A program made the translations under genes and the position numbers. A DNA stretch of 8,100 nucleotides from Pseudomonadota bacterium (lineage in GTDB: Bacteria; Desulfobacterota; WTBG01; CAIYCZ01): assembly GCA_026388865.1 (NCBI GenBank), contig JAPLIX010000491.1, forward strand, positions 1-8,100, given 5' to 3'. Positions 1-5,606 of the stretch are shown here, one piece after another. The notes under the pieces are model-generated. The model had not been told where the DNA came from. It did not search any database and was given only the letters and a program-made list of their open reading frames with translations. Positions within the stretch are counted from its first letter, which is position 1. Each line of letters starts with the position of its first letter.

Positions 1-555
1 AACTTTAAAGGCGTGATTATTAACAAAGTGCAGAACATGGATGACTTCAAGGAGACCTATCTTCCCCAGATTGAAAAAATCGGTGTTCCGGTGCTCGGGG
101 TCATTCCCTATCAGAAAGACCTGACCTATTTTTCTGTCAATTACCTGAGCGAGCGCCTGTTTGCCAAGGTGATCACCGGTGAAGACCACCTCAAGCGCAC
201 GGTACATAACATCTTTATCGGCGCCATGTCCGTTAATGCCGCGCTCCAGCAGCCGCTGCTGAAAAAAGAAGGCATCCTCATGATTACCGGCGGCGACCGG
301 ACGGATATGATTCTGGTGGCTATCGATTACCAGGCTGCGGGCATTATCCTCACCAATAACGTGGTGCCGCCGTCTCACATTGTTTCAAAAGCAACCGAGC
401 GCAAAGTGCCCATGCTCATGGTGCCCTACGACACCTACGAGACAGCCAAGCGGATTGACAGCATAGAGCCGCTTCTGACTAAAGACGAAAAGCACAAGAT
501 CGAGCTGCTGGGAAAATTAATTCAAACGAATGTGGACATACAGAAGATAATCTGA
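1..555 (+). CDS. BioD-like P-loop / DRTGG domain protein, 3' part
   Basis: The first 184 visible codons end at TGA 553-555, and the frame is open at base 1, so the start and the Walker A region lie outside the window. The visible N-terminal part has the end of a BioD/MinD-like P-loop fold: a hydrophobic strand followed by Asn-Lys (GVIINK, visible residues 4-9), then VPVLGVIPYQKDL (about 29-41), the usual strand and loop leading into the DRTGG region. The DRTGG domain follows (about 75-165) with the signature GGDRTD at about 97-102; the usual second half of the motif is changed to D-M. The same P-loop plus DRTGG pair forms the N-terminal part of long phosphotransacetylases, where it is thought to be regulatory, but here the protein stops after DRTGG with no phosphotransacetylase domain, so it is a stand-alone member. 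Its ligand and role are unknown; a cytoplasmic nucleotide- or metabolite-sensing role is inference. The family assignment is fairly secure. Confidence 0.8.
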   Translation, partial: NFKGVIINKVQNMDDFKETYLPQIEKIGVPVLGVIPYQKDLTYFSVNYLSERLFAKVITGEDHLKRTVHNIFIGAMSVNAALQQPLLKKEGILMITGGDRTDMILVAIDYQAAGIILTNNVVPPSHIVSKATERKVPMLMVPYDTYETAKRIDSIEPLLTKDEKHKIELLGKLIQTNVDIQKII

Positions 556-594
556 CCGTTAAAAAAGTCCCCTGAACCTTCCCACTCCCCTCGG

Positions 595-732
595 AGACTG
601 TGTCGTAATGTTCCCGAAAGTGTTCGGGACGACTGAAGCAATCCCATACTGGTTAAAAAATGACGAGATTGCCGCACTCTCCCGCCAAGGCGGGATCGCT
701 CGCAATGACAGAACAGGGTTGTGACACAGTCT
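595..732. repeat. Composite palindromic repeat (MITE/REP-like) with terminal inverted repeats
   Basis: The ends are near-perfect inverted repeats: AGACTGTGTCGTAA at 595-608, and at 719-732 a sequence whose reverse complement is AGACTGTGTCACAA (12 of 14 identical, first ten exact). Inside lie nested hairpins: TCCCGAA/TTCGGGA at 612-618 and 623-629 (4-nt loop), and TCCCGCC/GGCGGGA at 680-686 and 689-695 (2-nt loop). The second is flanked by ATTGC (668-672) and GCAAT (702-706), which extend the palindrome. Read on the minus strand, 665-709 begins GTCATTGCGAGCG and ends GCAATCTC, the ends of a dispersed repeat I recall from many Desulfobacterota, Nitrospirota and related genomes. No transposase is encoded, so this would be a non-autonomous element. 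The family match is from memory; the symmetry is directly visible. Confidence 0.75.
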
Positions 733-753
733 CTCGCGGGAGAGGGCCCGGGT

Positions 754-759
754 GAGGGG
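754..759 (+). promoter_or_regulatory. Ribosome binding site of mutY-like gene, within the repeat flank
   Basis: GAGGGG lies 7 nt before ATG 767 and decides that start over the upstream in-frame GTG at 752, which overlaps the site itself. The site belongs to a G-rich run (about 736-760, GGGAGAGGGCCCGGGTGAGG) that continues directly from the terminal inverted repeat of the element at 595-732. That run looks like another common dispersed-repeat motif, not gene-specific leader sequence. Confidence 0.6.
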
Positions 760-766
760 CAGATAC

Positions 767-1585
767 ATGGACAGTACCCCTGCAGCCATCCGCTCCTTCC
801 GCCGGAAGCTTTACCGCTACTACCGGGCCCATGGCCGCACCCTTCCCTGGCGCACCACGCGCAATCCCTACCATATCCTCATTTCAGAAGTAATGCTCCA
901 GCAGACACAGGTGGACCGGGTCGTTCAGAAGTATAATGAGTTTATCGCCGCCTTTCCTGACTTTAAGACACTTGCCAGGGCTCCGCTGAGAAAAATCCTG
1001 CAGGTGTGGCAGGGCATGGGCTACAACCGGCGGGCACTGTATTTGAAAAAAATAGCTGAAGAGGTGGTGGGGACGTTTAATGGCAGGCTTCCCAAAACAG
1101 TTGAGGAGTTAACGGGACTGCCGGGGATTGGCAGAAATACCGCGTGCTCTATTGCAGCGTTTGCCTTTAACAAGCCTGTGGTTTTTATTGAAACCAATAT
1201 CCGCAGTGTTTTTATCCATTTCTTTTTCAACGACCGGGTTAATGTGCATGACCGTGAAATTCTGCCCCTGGTAGAAAAGACCCTTGACGCTGAAAATCCG
1301 CGGCAGTGGTACTCCGCGCTCATGGACTACGGGGTGATGCTGAAGAAGACCCATCCCAATCCTTCCCGCAAAAGCGCTCACCATCAGAGGCAGTCAAAGT
1401 TCGCAGGGTCGAACCGGCAGGTGCGGGGGATGATTATAAAGTTGCTGACTGAAAGTCCCCAAATCTCTGAAGAAGAGGTTATTAAAAAACTTCGAGTTTT
1501 TTCTGCTCGAATAAAAGAGAATTTTGTTCAGCTCATAAAGGAAGGGCTTATTAAAAAGAAGGGCCAAAAATTTATGATTGCCTGA
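767..1585 (+). CDS. mutY: MutY-like adenine DNA glycosylase lacking the 4Fe-4S cluster
   Basis: A 272-aa HhH-GPD DNA glycosylase, expected to remove adenine mispaired with 8-oxoguanine or guanine in base excision repair. The start is ATG 767, not GTG 752, because GAGGGG lies 7 nt upstream of it. The N-terminal six-helix region has LPWR (26-29) and SEVMLQQTQV (40-49), where Glu41 corresponds to the catalytic Glu37 of E. coli MutY. The helix-hairpin-helix is LPGIGRNTA (118-126). In the following FIETNIRSVF (140-149), Glu142 stands where most family members have the catalytic Asp (138 in E. coli). The four cysteines that normally follow DxGxM are all absent: residues 187-215 carry none, and the only Cys is 127. 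The basic tail (216-272, SNRQVRG onward) looks like a winged-helix domain in place of the NUDIX-like 8-oxoG recognition domain. This whole pattern recalls glycosylases of Patescibacteria-type genomes, so it may be a distinct subfamily acquired by transfer. The substrate is inferred. Confidence 0.82.
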   Translation: MDSTPAAIRSFRRKLYRYYRAHGRTLPWRTTRNPYHILISEVMLQQTQVDRVVQKYNEFIAAFPDFKTLARAPLRKILQVWQGMGYNRRALYLKKIAEEVVGTFNGRLPKTVEELTGLPGIGRNTACSIAAFAFNKPVVFIETNIRSVFIHFFFNDRVNVHDREILPLVEKTLDAENPRQWYSALMDYGVMLKKTHPNPSRKSAHHQRQSKFAGSNRQVRGMIIKLLTESPQISEEEVIKKLRVFSARIKENFVQLIKEGLIKKKGQKFMIA

Positions 1586-1601
1586 GGATTATAAAAGCCA
1601 C

Positions 1602-1805
1602 TCACCAGCCATAGTCTTTTAATAGTGAATCAATGCTCTTATCAGCCCTTGCCCTGCGACCATTGCGGAGATGAAGCCGCACAGATCCCTCAGGTAGTCC
1701 AAAAACATTTTCTATTTCTTTCTCTCCCGCGGAAACGGCTGCATCTCTACGAAGAGAATAAGTGCGACGACAAGGATATGCTTTAGAATTTATTCTTGAT
1801 GGCAT
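1602..1805 (-). CDS. Small basic protein of unknown function (67 aa)
   Basis: I do not recognise this family. The 67-aa product is strongly basic and Arg-rich. It has a Cys-Arg-Arg stretch near residues 12-14, an acidic helical part around 27-34 (GEKEIENV), then GLPEGSVRLHLRNGRRAR (about 36-53), and ends in LLKDYGW. That order (helix, GLPEG turn, strand-like VRLHL, basic NGRRAR) looks like a folded nucleic-acid-binding domain, but this is inference. The start is supported by an unusually good ribosome binding site, AAAGGAGGGG at 1809-1818 on this strand, whose AAGGAGG core is 5 nt from ATG 1805. It overlaps the end of the frame at 1783-2001 by 23 nt, the usual arrangement of translationally coupled genes. 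It converges on the mutY-like gene, 16 bp away. It could be a remnant of a phage or other mobile element. Confidence 0.5.
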   Translation of the reverse strand: MPSRINSKAYPCRRTYSLRRDAAVSAGEKEIENVFGLPEGSVRLHLRNGRRARADKSIDSLLKDYGW

Positions 1806-2001
1806 TTTCCCCTCCTTTTGGATCTTTTAAGCTTTCTCTTAATTTTAAATATAGGTCAAGGGCTTTTTCGTTTTCTTTTTTTAGCGCCTTTTTTCTCTTC
1901 AAAAAGCTTTATTCAAACACTTCAACTATTATTTTAGCCCAATCTGCATTTTTCAAAAATTCTGATTCTTCTTTGGTAATAATGTTGCTTAACTGGTAAA
2001 T
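1783..2001 (-). pseudogene. Broken small reading frame upstream of the 67-aa gene
   Basis: One minus-strand frame runs from just after TGA 2004-2002 to TAA 1785-1783, interrupted only by TAA at 1911-1909. The first part has about 30 codons and includes ITKEESEFLKNADWAKIIVE. The second has about 41 codons and includes KKENEKALDLYLKLRESLKD, charged and helical, with coding-like composition on both sides of the stop. There is no ATG; the first possible start after the stop is TTG 1902, which would give 39 aa without a good ribosome binding site. Both halves being in one frame, and the end overlapping the next gene's start by 23 nt, suggest a decayed upstream partner of the 67-aa gene. Two independent tiny genes, or chance in AT-rich DNA, are possible. 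The family is unknown. Confidence 0.35.
1809..1818 (-). promoter_or_regulatory. Strong ribosome binding site of the 67-aa gene
   Basis: On the minus strand this reads AAAGGAGGGG, close to a full anti-16S match, with ATG at 1805-1803. It is the main reason to believe the small gene is or was translated. It lies inside the 3' end of the overlapping upstream frame. Confidence 0.6.
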
Positions 2002-2029
2002 TCAAAAAGTGATTTTTTTGTGCTATAAT
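2001..2029 (+). promoter_or_regulatory. Sigma-70-type extended -10 promoter of the macro-domain gene
   Basis: A consensus -10 TATAAT at 2024-2029 is preceded by TGC (2021-2023), giving the extended -10 form. A partial -35 TTCAAA sits at 2001-2006 with an ideal 17-bp spacer. Transcription would start near 2036, leaving a leader of under 20 nt before GTG 2054. It is the clearest promoter in the window, and it may also feed the nifU operon, since no strong terminator was seen between the two genes. Confidence 0.7.
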
Positions 2030-2039
2030 CGTTTGGTAT

Positions 2040-2045
2040 AAGGAG
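2040..2045 (+). promoter_or_regulatory. Ribosome binding site selecting GTG 2054
   Basis: AAGGAG is 8 nt upstream of GTG 2054. The alternative in-frame GTG at 2045 overlaps the site and cannot use it, so 2054 is the better start. Confidence 0.7.
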
Positions 2046-2053
2046 TGGCAGGC

Positions 2054-2593
2054 GTGCAGGTAACAATACATACTACAGCAATATTTTTGTGTCAGGGTGA
2101 TATCACAGCACAATGCGTTGATGCTATGGTAAATGCGGCAAACGCTCGGCTTGCAGGTGGCGGAGGTGTTGATGGGGCAATTCACCGCGCCGGCGGCCCT
2201 GCAATTATGGACGCTTGTAAAAAAATTGGCGGCTGTCCCACGGGTAGCGCAGTAATTACAACCGGAGGGAATCTGCCTGCCCCCCATGTTATTCACGCTG
2301 TAGGCCCGGTTTACCGCAACGGTTCATCAGGAGAGCCCGAACTTTTGAAAAGTGTCTATAAAAGCTGTCTGAACCTGGCAGAAAAGAACCATATTAAATC
2401 CATCGCGTTTCCCTCAATCAGTACCGGAGCCTATGGCTACCCGATAGCTGAAGCAGCGCATATTGCTCTCTCCACGGTTCTTGAACATGTAACGGGCTCA
2501 ACCGGGATTGAGCGGATAGTGTTTGTTCTATTCAGCAGCCCGGACTTTGAGTGCTATCAATCTCTTCTTGAAAAGATGACAAAACACGGCTAA
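2054..2593 (+). CDS. Macro-domain protein (MacroD/YmdB-type ADP-ribose hydrolase)
   Basis: A 179-aa single macro domain that fills the protein, the usual size for bacterial YmdB/MacroD-type enzymes. Family members hydrolyse O-acetyl-ADP-ribose or remove ADP-ribose from acidic residues. The start is GTG 2054, chosen by AAGGAG at 2040-2045. Visible motifs: QGDIT (14-18), where Asp16 contacts adenine; VNAAN (26-30); GGGGVDGAIHRAGG (35-48); and the phosphate-binding loop SISTGAYGYP (121-130). Asn30 and Asp40 have the spacing of the MacroD1 catalytic pair (Asn174/Asp184), so the protein should be active and not merely a binder. It has its own promoter and ends 51 bp before nifU, so co-transcription into the Fe-S operon is possible. 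A role tied to NAD metabolism or stress is inference. It is flanked upstream by the AT-rich patch. Confidence 0.92.
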   Translation: MQVTIHTTAIFLCQGDITAQCVDAMVNAANARLAGGGGVDGAIHRAGGPAIMDACKKIGGCPTGSAVITTGGNLPAPHVIHAVGPVYRNGSSGEPELLKSVYKSCLNLAEKNHIKSIAFPSISTGAYGYPIAEAAHIALSTVLEHVTGSTGIERIVFVLFSSPDFECYQSLLEKMTKHG

Positions 2594-2605
2594 TAGTTTA
2601 AGTTT

Positions 2606-2621
2606 GGATAGCTTAGTATCC
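2606..2621 (+). other. Small inverted repeat in the nifU leader
   Basis: GGATA (2606-2610) and TATCC (2617-2621) form a 5-bp stem with a 6-nt loop in the 51-bp gap before nifU. It is too weak and lacks the T-run of a terminator. It could be a regulator half-site pair (Fe-S operons are often controlled by Rrf2-family repressors), but it does not match an IscR box I know. Tentative. Confidence 0.25.
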
Positions 2622-2644
2622 TTATTAAAAACAGGAGGATTTGT

Positions 2645-3493
2645 ATGTGGGATTATACAGATAAAGTAAAGGACCATTTTTACCATCCACGCAATGTGGG
2701 ACAAATCGAAAAGCCCGATGGTGTCGGTGAAGAGGGTTCTCTTGCCTGCGGGGATTCATTGCGGCTCATGTTTAAACTCGATAAAAACGGGCGCATAGCA
2801 GAGGCAAGGTTTCAGACCTTTGGCTGTGGCAGCGCGATTGCATCAGCATCAGCCCTTACGGAAATGATTATTGGCAAGACCCTGGAAGAAGCGGAAAAAA
2901 TTACCAATCAGGATATTGCTGATTATCTTGGGGGGCTGCCGGTTGAGAAAATGCACTGCTCAGTAATGGGCCGGGAAGCTCTTGAAGCAGCCATTGCCAA
3001 TTCCCGGGGCGAAGATGTGGAAGCACTCAGAGCCCGGAAAGGACATGTTGTATGTGAATGCTTTGGTGTTACTGATAATGAGATAGTGCGGGTGATCAAG
3101 GAAAACCACTTAAAGACGGTTGAGGAAGTGACCAACTTTACTAAGGCTGGCGGCGGCTGCCGGCGCTGTCATCCGCAGATTGAGAATCTTATTGCCGGCG
3201 TAATCGGCATTGAGCAGAAGCAGGAAGCAGCGCAGCCGCCCGGGAAAAAGATGAGCAATATTCAAAAAATAAAACTGATTGAAGAAACCCTGGAAAATGA
3301 AATTAAACCTATGCTTCGCGCCGATGGTGGCGATATTGAACTGATTGATATTGAAGGAGACCGGGTCATGGTAGCCCTGCGCGGCATGTGTTCATCCTGC
3401 CCCAGCTCCCAGCTCACCCTGAAACAATATGTAGAGTCAAAGCTGCGCGAATTCGTTTCAGAAGATATTATCGTTGAGGAGGCCAAACCATGA
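2645..3493 (+). CDS. nifU: NifU, three-domain Fe-S cluster scaffold protein
   Basis: A 282-aa scaffold on which NifS-derived sulfur and iron are assembled into [2Fe-2S] and [4Fe-4S] clusters for delivery to apoproteins in the cytoplasm. Three domains are visible in order. The IscU-like domain (1-125) has Cys35 in ACGDS, Cys61 in FGCGSA and Cys105 in LPVEKMHCS, with Asp37 beside the first ligand. The BFD-like [2Fe-2S] domain (about 134-185) has C137-E-C139 and C172-x2-C175. The Nfu domain (about 206-280) has C249-S-S-C252. Positions match Azotobacter NifU closely, with a shorter linker before the Nfu domain. All nine ligand cysteines are present. AGGAGG at 2633-2638 is 6 nt before ATG. First gene of the nifU-nifS-cysE operon. 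There are no nif structural genes here, so general Fe-S biogenesis, as in Helicobacter, is more likely than nitrogenase maturation. Confidence 0.96.
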   Translation: MWDYTDKVKDHFYHPRNVGQIEKPDGVGEEGSLACGDSLRLMFKLDKNGRIAEARFQTFGCGSAIASASALTEMIIGKTLEEAEKITNQDIADYLGGLPVEKMHCSVMGREALEAAIANSRGEDVEALRARKGHVVCECFGVTDNEIVRVIKENHLKTVEEVTNFTKAGGGCRRCHPQIENLIAGVIGIEQKQEAAQPPGKKMSNIQKIKLIEETLENEIKPMLRADGGDIELIDIEGDRVMVALRGMCSSCPSSQLTLKQYVESKLREFVSEDIIVEEAKP

Positions 3494-4671
3494 CCATACG
3501 CGCCGTCTATGCGGATAATAACGCCACGACCCGGGTTGCCGCTGAAGTGCTCGAGGCAATGCTGCCCTTTTTTAAGGAGCAGTTCGGCAATCCATCGAGC
3601 ATGCATTACCTGGCAAAACCTGCCGAGCAAGCGATAACAAAAGCGCGGGAGCAGGTTGCCTGCCTGCTTTATGCAGACCCATCTGAAATAGTGTTCACCT
3701 CATGCGGAACAGAAAGTGATAATGCAGCAATTCGCGGCGTGCTGTCTGCACTGCCTCATAAAAAGCATATCATAACAACCCGGGTTGAACATCCGGCGGT
3801 GAGAAATGTCTGCCAGTACCTGGGAAAAAACGGCTACCGGGTTACGGAACTCTCCGTAGACAAAATGGGACAGATAGACCTCGATGAATTGCGCGAAACG
3901 CTGGATGATGACACAGCGCTGGTGAGCATCATGTGGGCAAATAATGAGACCGGCGTAATCTTTCCTGTCAGAGAGATAGCAGACATGGTGAAAAGCAGGG
4001 GCGCGCTTTTACATTGTGATGCGGTACAGGCAGCCGGCAAGCTTCCCATTGATTTAAGGGTTGTCAATGTCGACCTGCTTTCCATTTCAGGACACAAGCT
4101 GCATGCCCCCAAGGGCATCGGCGTGCTCTACATCAGAAAGGGAACCTATTTTTCCCCGCTTATGATCGGAGGCCATCAGGAAAAGGGCCGCCGCGCTGGA
4201 ACAGAAAATGTGCCCTATATCGTGGGGCTCGGGAAAGCCTGCGAACTGGCTTTTGAGCATATGGAAGAAGAGCAGACCCGGGTTAAGGCCCTGCGGGATC
4301 GGCTTGAGAAGGAACTGCTGGAGAAGGCCCTTGATGCCTCAGTGAATGGTGACCCGGCGAACCGGCTCCCAAACACCACCAGCATCAGTTTTAAATATAT
4401 TGAGGGAGAAGCAATTCTTTTAATGCTCAGCGCTGAAGGCATTGCTGCTTCCTCGGGGTCCGCCTGCACGTCGGGTTCGCTTGAGCCGTCACATGTACTG
4501 CGTGCCATGGGGGTCCCGTTTACACGCGTCCATGGTTCCATTCGCTTCAGCCTTAGCCGCTACAATTCTGATGAAGATATTACCTACATTGTAGAAAAGA
4601 TGGTGCCCACAGCACGCCGGCTGAGGGAAATATCACCGTTTGGACGGGACGAGCTGTATGCCGCAAAATAA
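3490..4671 (+). CDS. nifS: NifS, cysteine desulfurase (PLP-dependent)
   Basis: A 393-aa class V aminotransferase-fold enzyme that converts L-cysteine to L-alanine and leaves a persulfide for transfer to NifU. Visible landmarks are YADNNATT (7-14), FGNPSS (32-37), TSCGTESDN (70-78), VEH with His101 stacking on PLP, CDAVQ with Asp177 and Gln180 contacting the cofactor, the Schiff-base Lys203 in SGHKLHAPKG, and the catalytic Cys326 in SSGSACTSGS. The short loop around Cys326 without the longer SufS-type arrangement places it in the NifS/IscS group; the final LEPSHVLRAMG is typical. ATG 3490 overlaps the nifU stop (ATGA) and GAGGAGG (3476-3482) is 7 nt upstream, so the two proteins are translationally coupled and probably made in equal amounts. 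Nothing appears broken. Confidence 0.96.
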   Translation: MTIRAVYADNNATTRVAAEVLEAMLPFFKEQFGNPSSMHYLAKPAEQAITKAREQVACLLYADPSEIVFTSCGTESDNAAIRGVLSALPHKKHIITTRVEHPAVRNVCQYLGKNGYRVTELSVDKMGQIDLDELRETLDDDTALVSIMWANNETGVIFPVREIADMVKSRGALLHCDAVQAAGKLPIDLRVVNVDLLSISGHKLHAPKGIGVLYIRKGTYFSPLMIGGHQEKGRRAGTENVPYIVGLGKACELAFEHMEEEQTRVKALRDRLEKELLEKALDASVNGDPANRLPNTTSISFKYIEGEAILLMLSAEGIAASSGSACTSGSLEPSHVLRAMGVPFTRVHGSIRFSLSRYNSDEDITYIVEKMVPTARRLREISPFGRDELYAAK

Positions 4672-5596
4672 ACTTGCCCAGATTATAGAAAAAATTCTGG
4701 ATACCTATCAGGATGATAAGGGTATAAACCACATCGAAGGTCCTAACCTGCCCGCGCGTGAGGCGGTGGAAGAGATCGTGGTAGATCTGCTGAACGTTAT
4801 TTTCCCGGGATACTATGAAAAGCTTGAGATCAGCAGGGAAGAAATGAGCCTTTACATTTGGGAGCGGATCGTTTCGACCTATCATAATCTATCGCGGGAG
4901 ATTGTCAAGAGCCTGAAAACGCTCGCTGATATGGAGAAAAAAACTGACGATGAGCTCACGGCAATGGCTGTGCAGAAGACGCTTGCCTTCCTGCTGCGGC
5001 TCCCGCACGTGCGTAAAAAACTGACCGGGGATGTTGCGGCTGCCTATGATGGGGACCCGGCGGCAAAAAGCTTTGATGAGATAATTCTCTGCTACCCGGG
5101 GCTGGCAGCAATTGCCGTTTACCGTGTTGCCCACGAACTGTATATGCTGGAGATCCCCCTCATTCCCCGGATCATGGCTGAATTTGCCCACTGTAAAACT
5201 GGTATCGACATTCACCCGGGAGCGTCCATTGGAGACAATTTTTTTATCGACCACGGCACCGGCGTGGTGATCGGCGAAACCTCGGTTATTGGGAATGCGG
5301 TCCGTATTTATCAGGGGGTAACCCTGGGAGCCCTCTCCTTTAAAAAGGATAAAGATGGCAGAGTCCTGAAAGGCGGTAAAAGGCACCCCACCATAGACGA
5401 CAATGTAGTGATTTATGCCGGAGCAACAATACTGGGCGGAGAAACAGTGGTGGGGAAGAATTCAATCATTGGTGGAAATGTCTGGCTGCTCGAGTCTGTC
5501 CCCCCGAATACTACGATTACCCATCAGTCGCCAAAACTCAATTATAAGGAACTCGGGGGGGAACCTGCAGAAGAAGTATATATGTATTATATATAA
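4658..5596 (+). CDS. cysE: Serine O-acetyltransferase, long form
   Basis: A 312-aa enzyme that transfers acetyl from acetyl-CoA to L-serine to give O-acetylserine, the committed step of cysteine synthesis. The N-terminal helical half (1-175, with YPGLAAIAVYRVAH at 146-159) precedes a left-handed beta helix of hexapeptide repeats (about 182-285). Asp184 in DIHPG, Asp198-His199 in IDHGTG, and Arg242-His243 in KRHPTI match the E. coli active-site residues. An extended loop between GVTLGA and KRHPTI (residues 226-240) and the N-terminal extension mark the long EpsC-like type seen in Bacteroidota and many anaerobes. ATG 4658 overlaps the end of nifS by 14 bp with only a weak GGGACGAG before it, so translation is probably coupled. 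TTG 4640, deeper inside nifS, is less likely. It makes the precursor of the cysteine consumed by NifS. Confidence 0.94.
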   Translation: MPQNKLAQIIEKILDTYQDDKGINHIEGPNLPAREAVEEIVVDLLNVIFPGYYEKLEISREEMSLYIWERIVSTYHNLSREIVKSLKTLADMEKKTDDELTAMAVQKTLAFLLRLPHVRKKLTGDVAAAYDGDPAAKSFDEIILCYPGLAAIAVYRVAHELYMLEIPLIPRIMAEFAHCKTGIDIHPGASIGDNFFIDHGTGVVIGETSVIGNAVRIYQGVTLGALSFKKDKDGRVLKGGKRHPTIDDNVVIYAGATILGGETVVGKNSIIGGNVWLLESVPPNTTITHQSPKLNYKELGGEPAEEVYMYYI

Positions 5597-5606
5597 AAAG
5601 TCATTA

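Larger units (their letters stand above)
1586..2053. other. AT-rich patch between mutY-like and macro-domain genes
   Basis: This stretch contains no plus-strand gene I would believe. The plus-strand reading at 1796-1999 is Phe/Ser-rich and lies antisense to better minus-strand frames. The minus strand holds a small gene (1602-1805) and an overlapping broken frame (1783-2001), listed separately. Base composition falls sharply from about 1800 to 2050 (long A/T runs) compared with the genes on both sides, which suggests inserted or decaying DNA. The right end carries the promoter of the macro-domain gene. No clear terminator was seen between the converging ends at 1585 and 1602. Confidence 0.6.

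Noticed and set aside
595..732. A CRISPR repeat or tRNA/small-RNA gene in the palindromic region
   Set aside because: There is a single copy with nested hairpins, no repeat-spacer periodicity and no cloverleaf.
559..936. Overlapping open frames on both strands through the repeat and the start of the mutY-like gene
   Set aside because: They lie across palindromic repeat sequence or antisense to a clear gene, and their translations are Pro/Arg/Ser-rich without any family pattern.
1796..1999. Plus-strand frame of 67 codons
   Set aside because: Phe/Ser/Lys-rich and antisense to the more coding-like minus-strand frame; no ribosome binding site.
1602..2593. A DarTG-type toxin-antitoxin system (macro-domain antitoxin with a DNA ADP-ribosyltransferase)
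   Set aside because: The macro protein is a single domain of MacroD/YmdB type, the small gene is on the other strand, and at 67 aa it is far too small to be DarT.
2645..4671. A nitrogen fixation cluster
   Set aside because: Only nifU and nifS are present, next to cysE; no nifHDKENB. These two genes also serve general Fe-S assembly in non-fixers.
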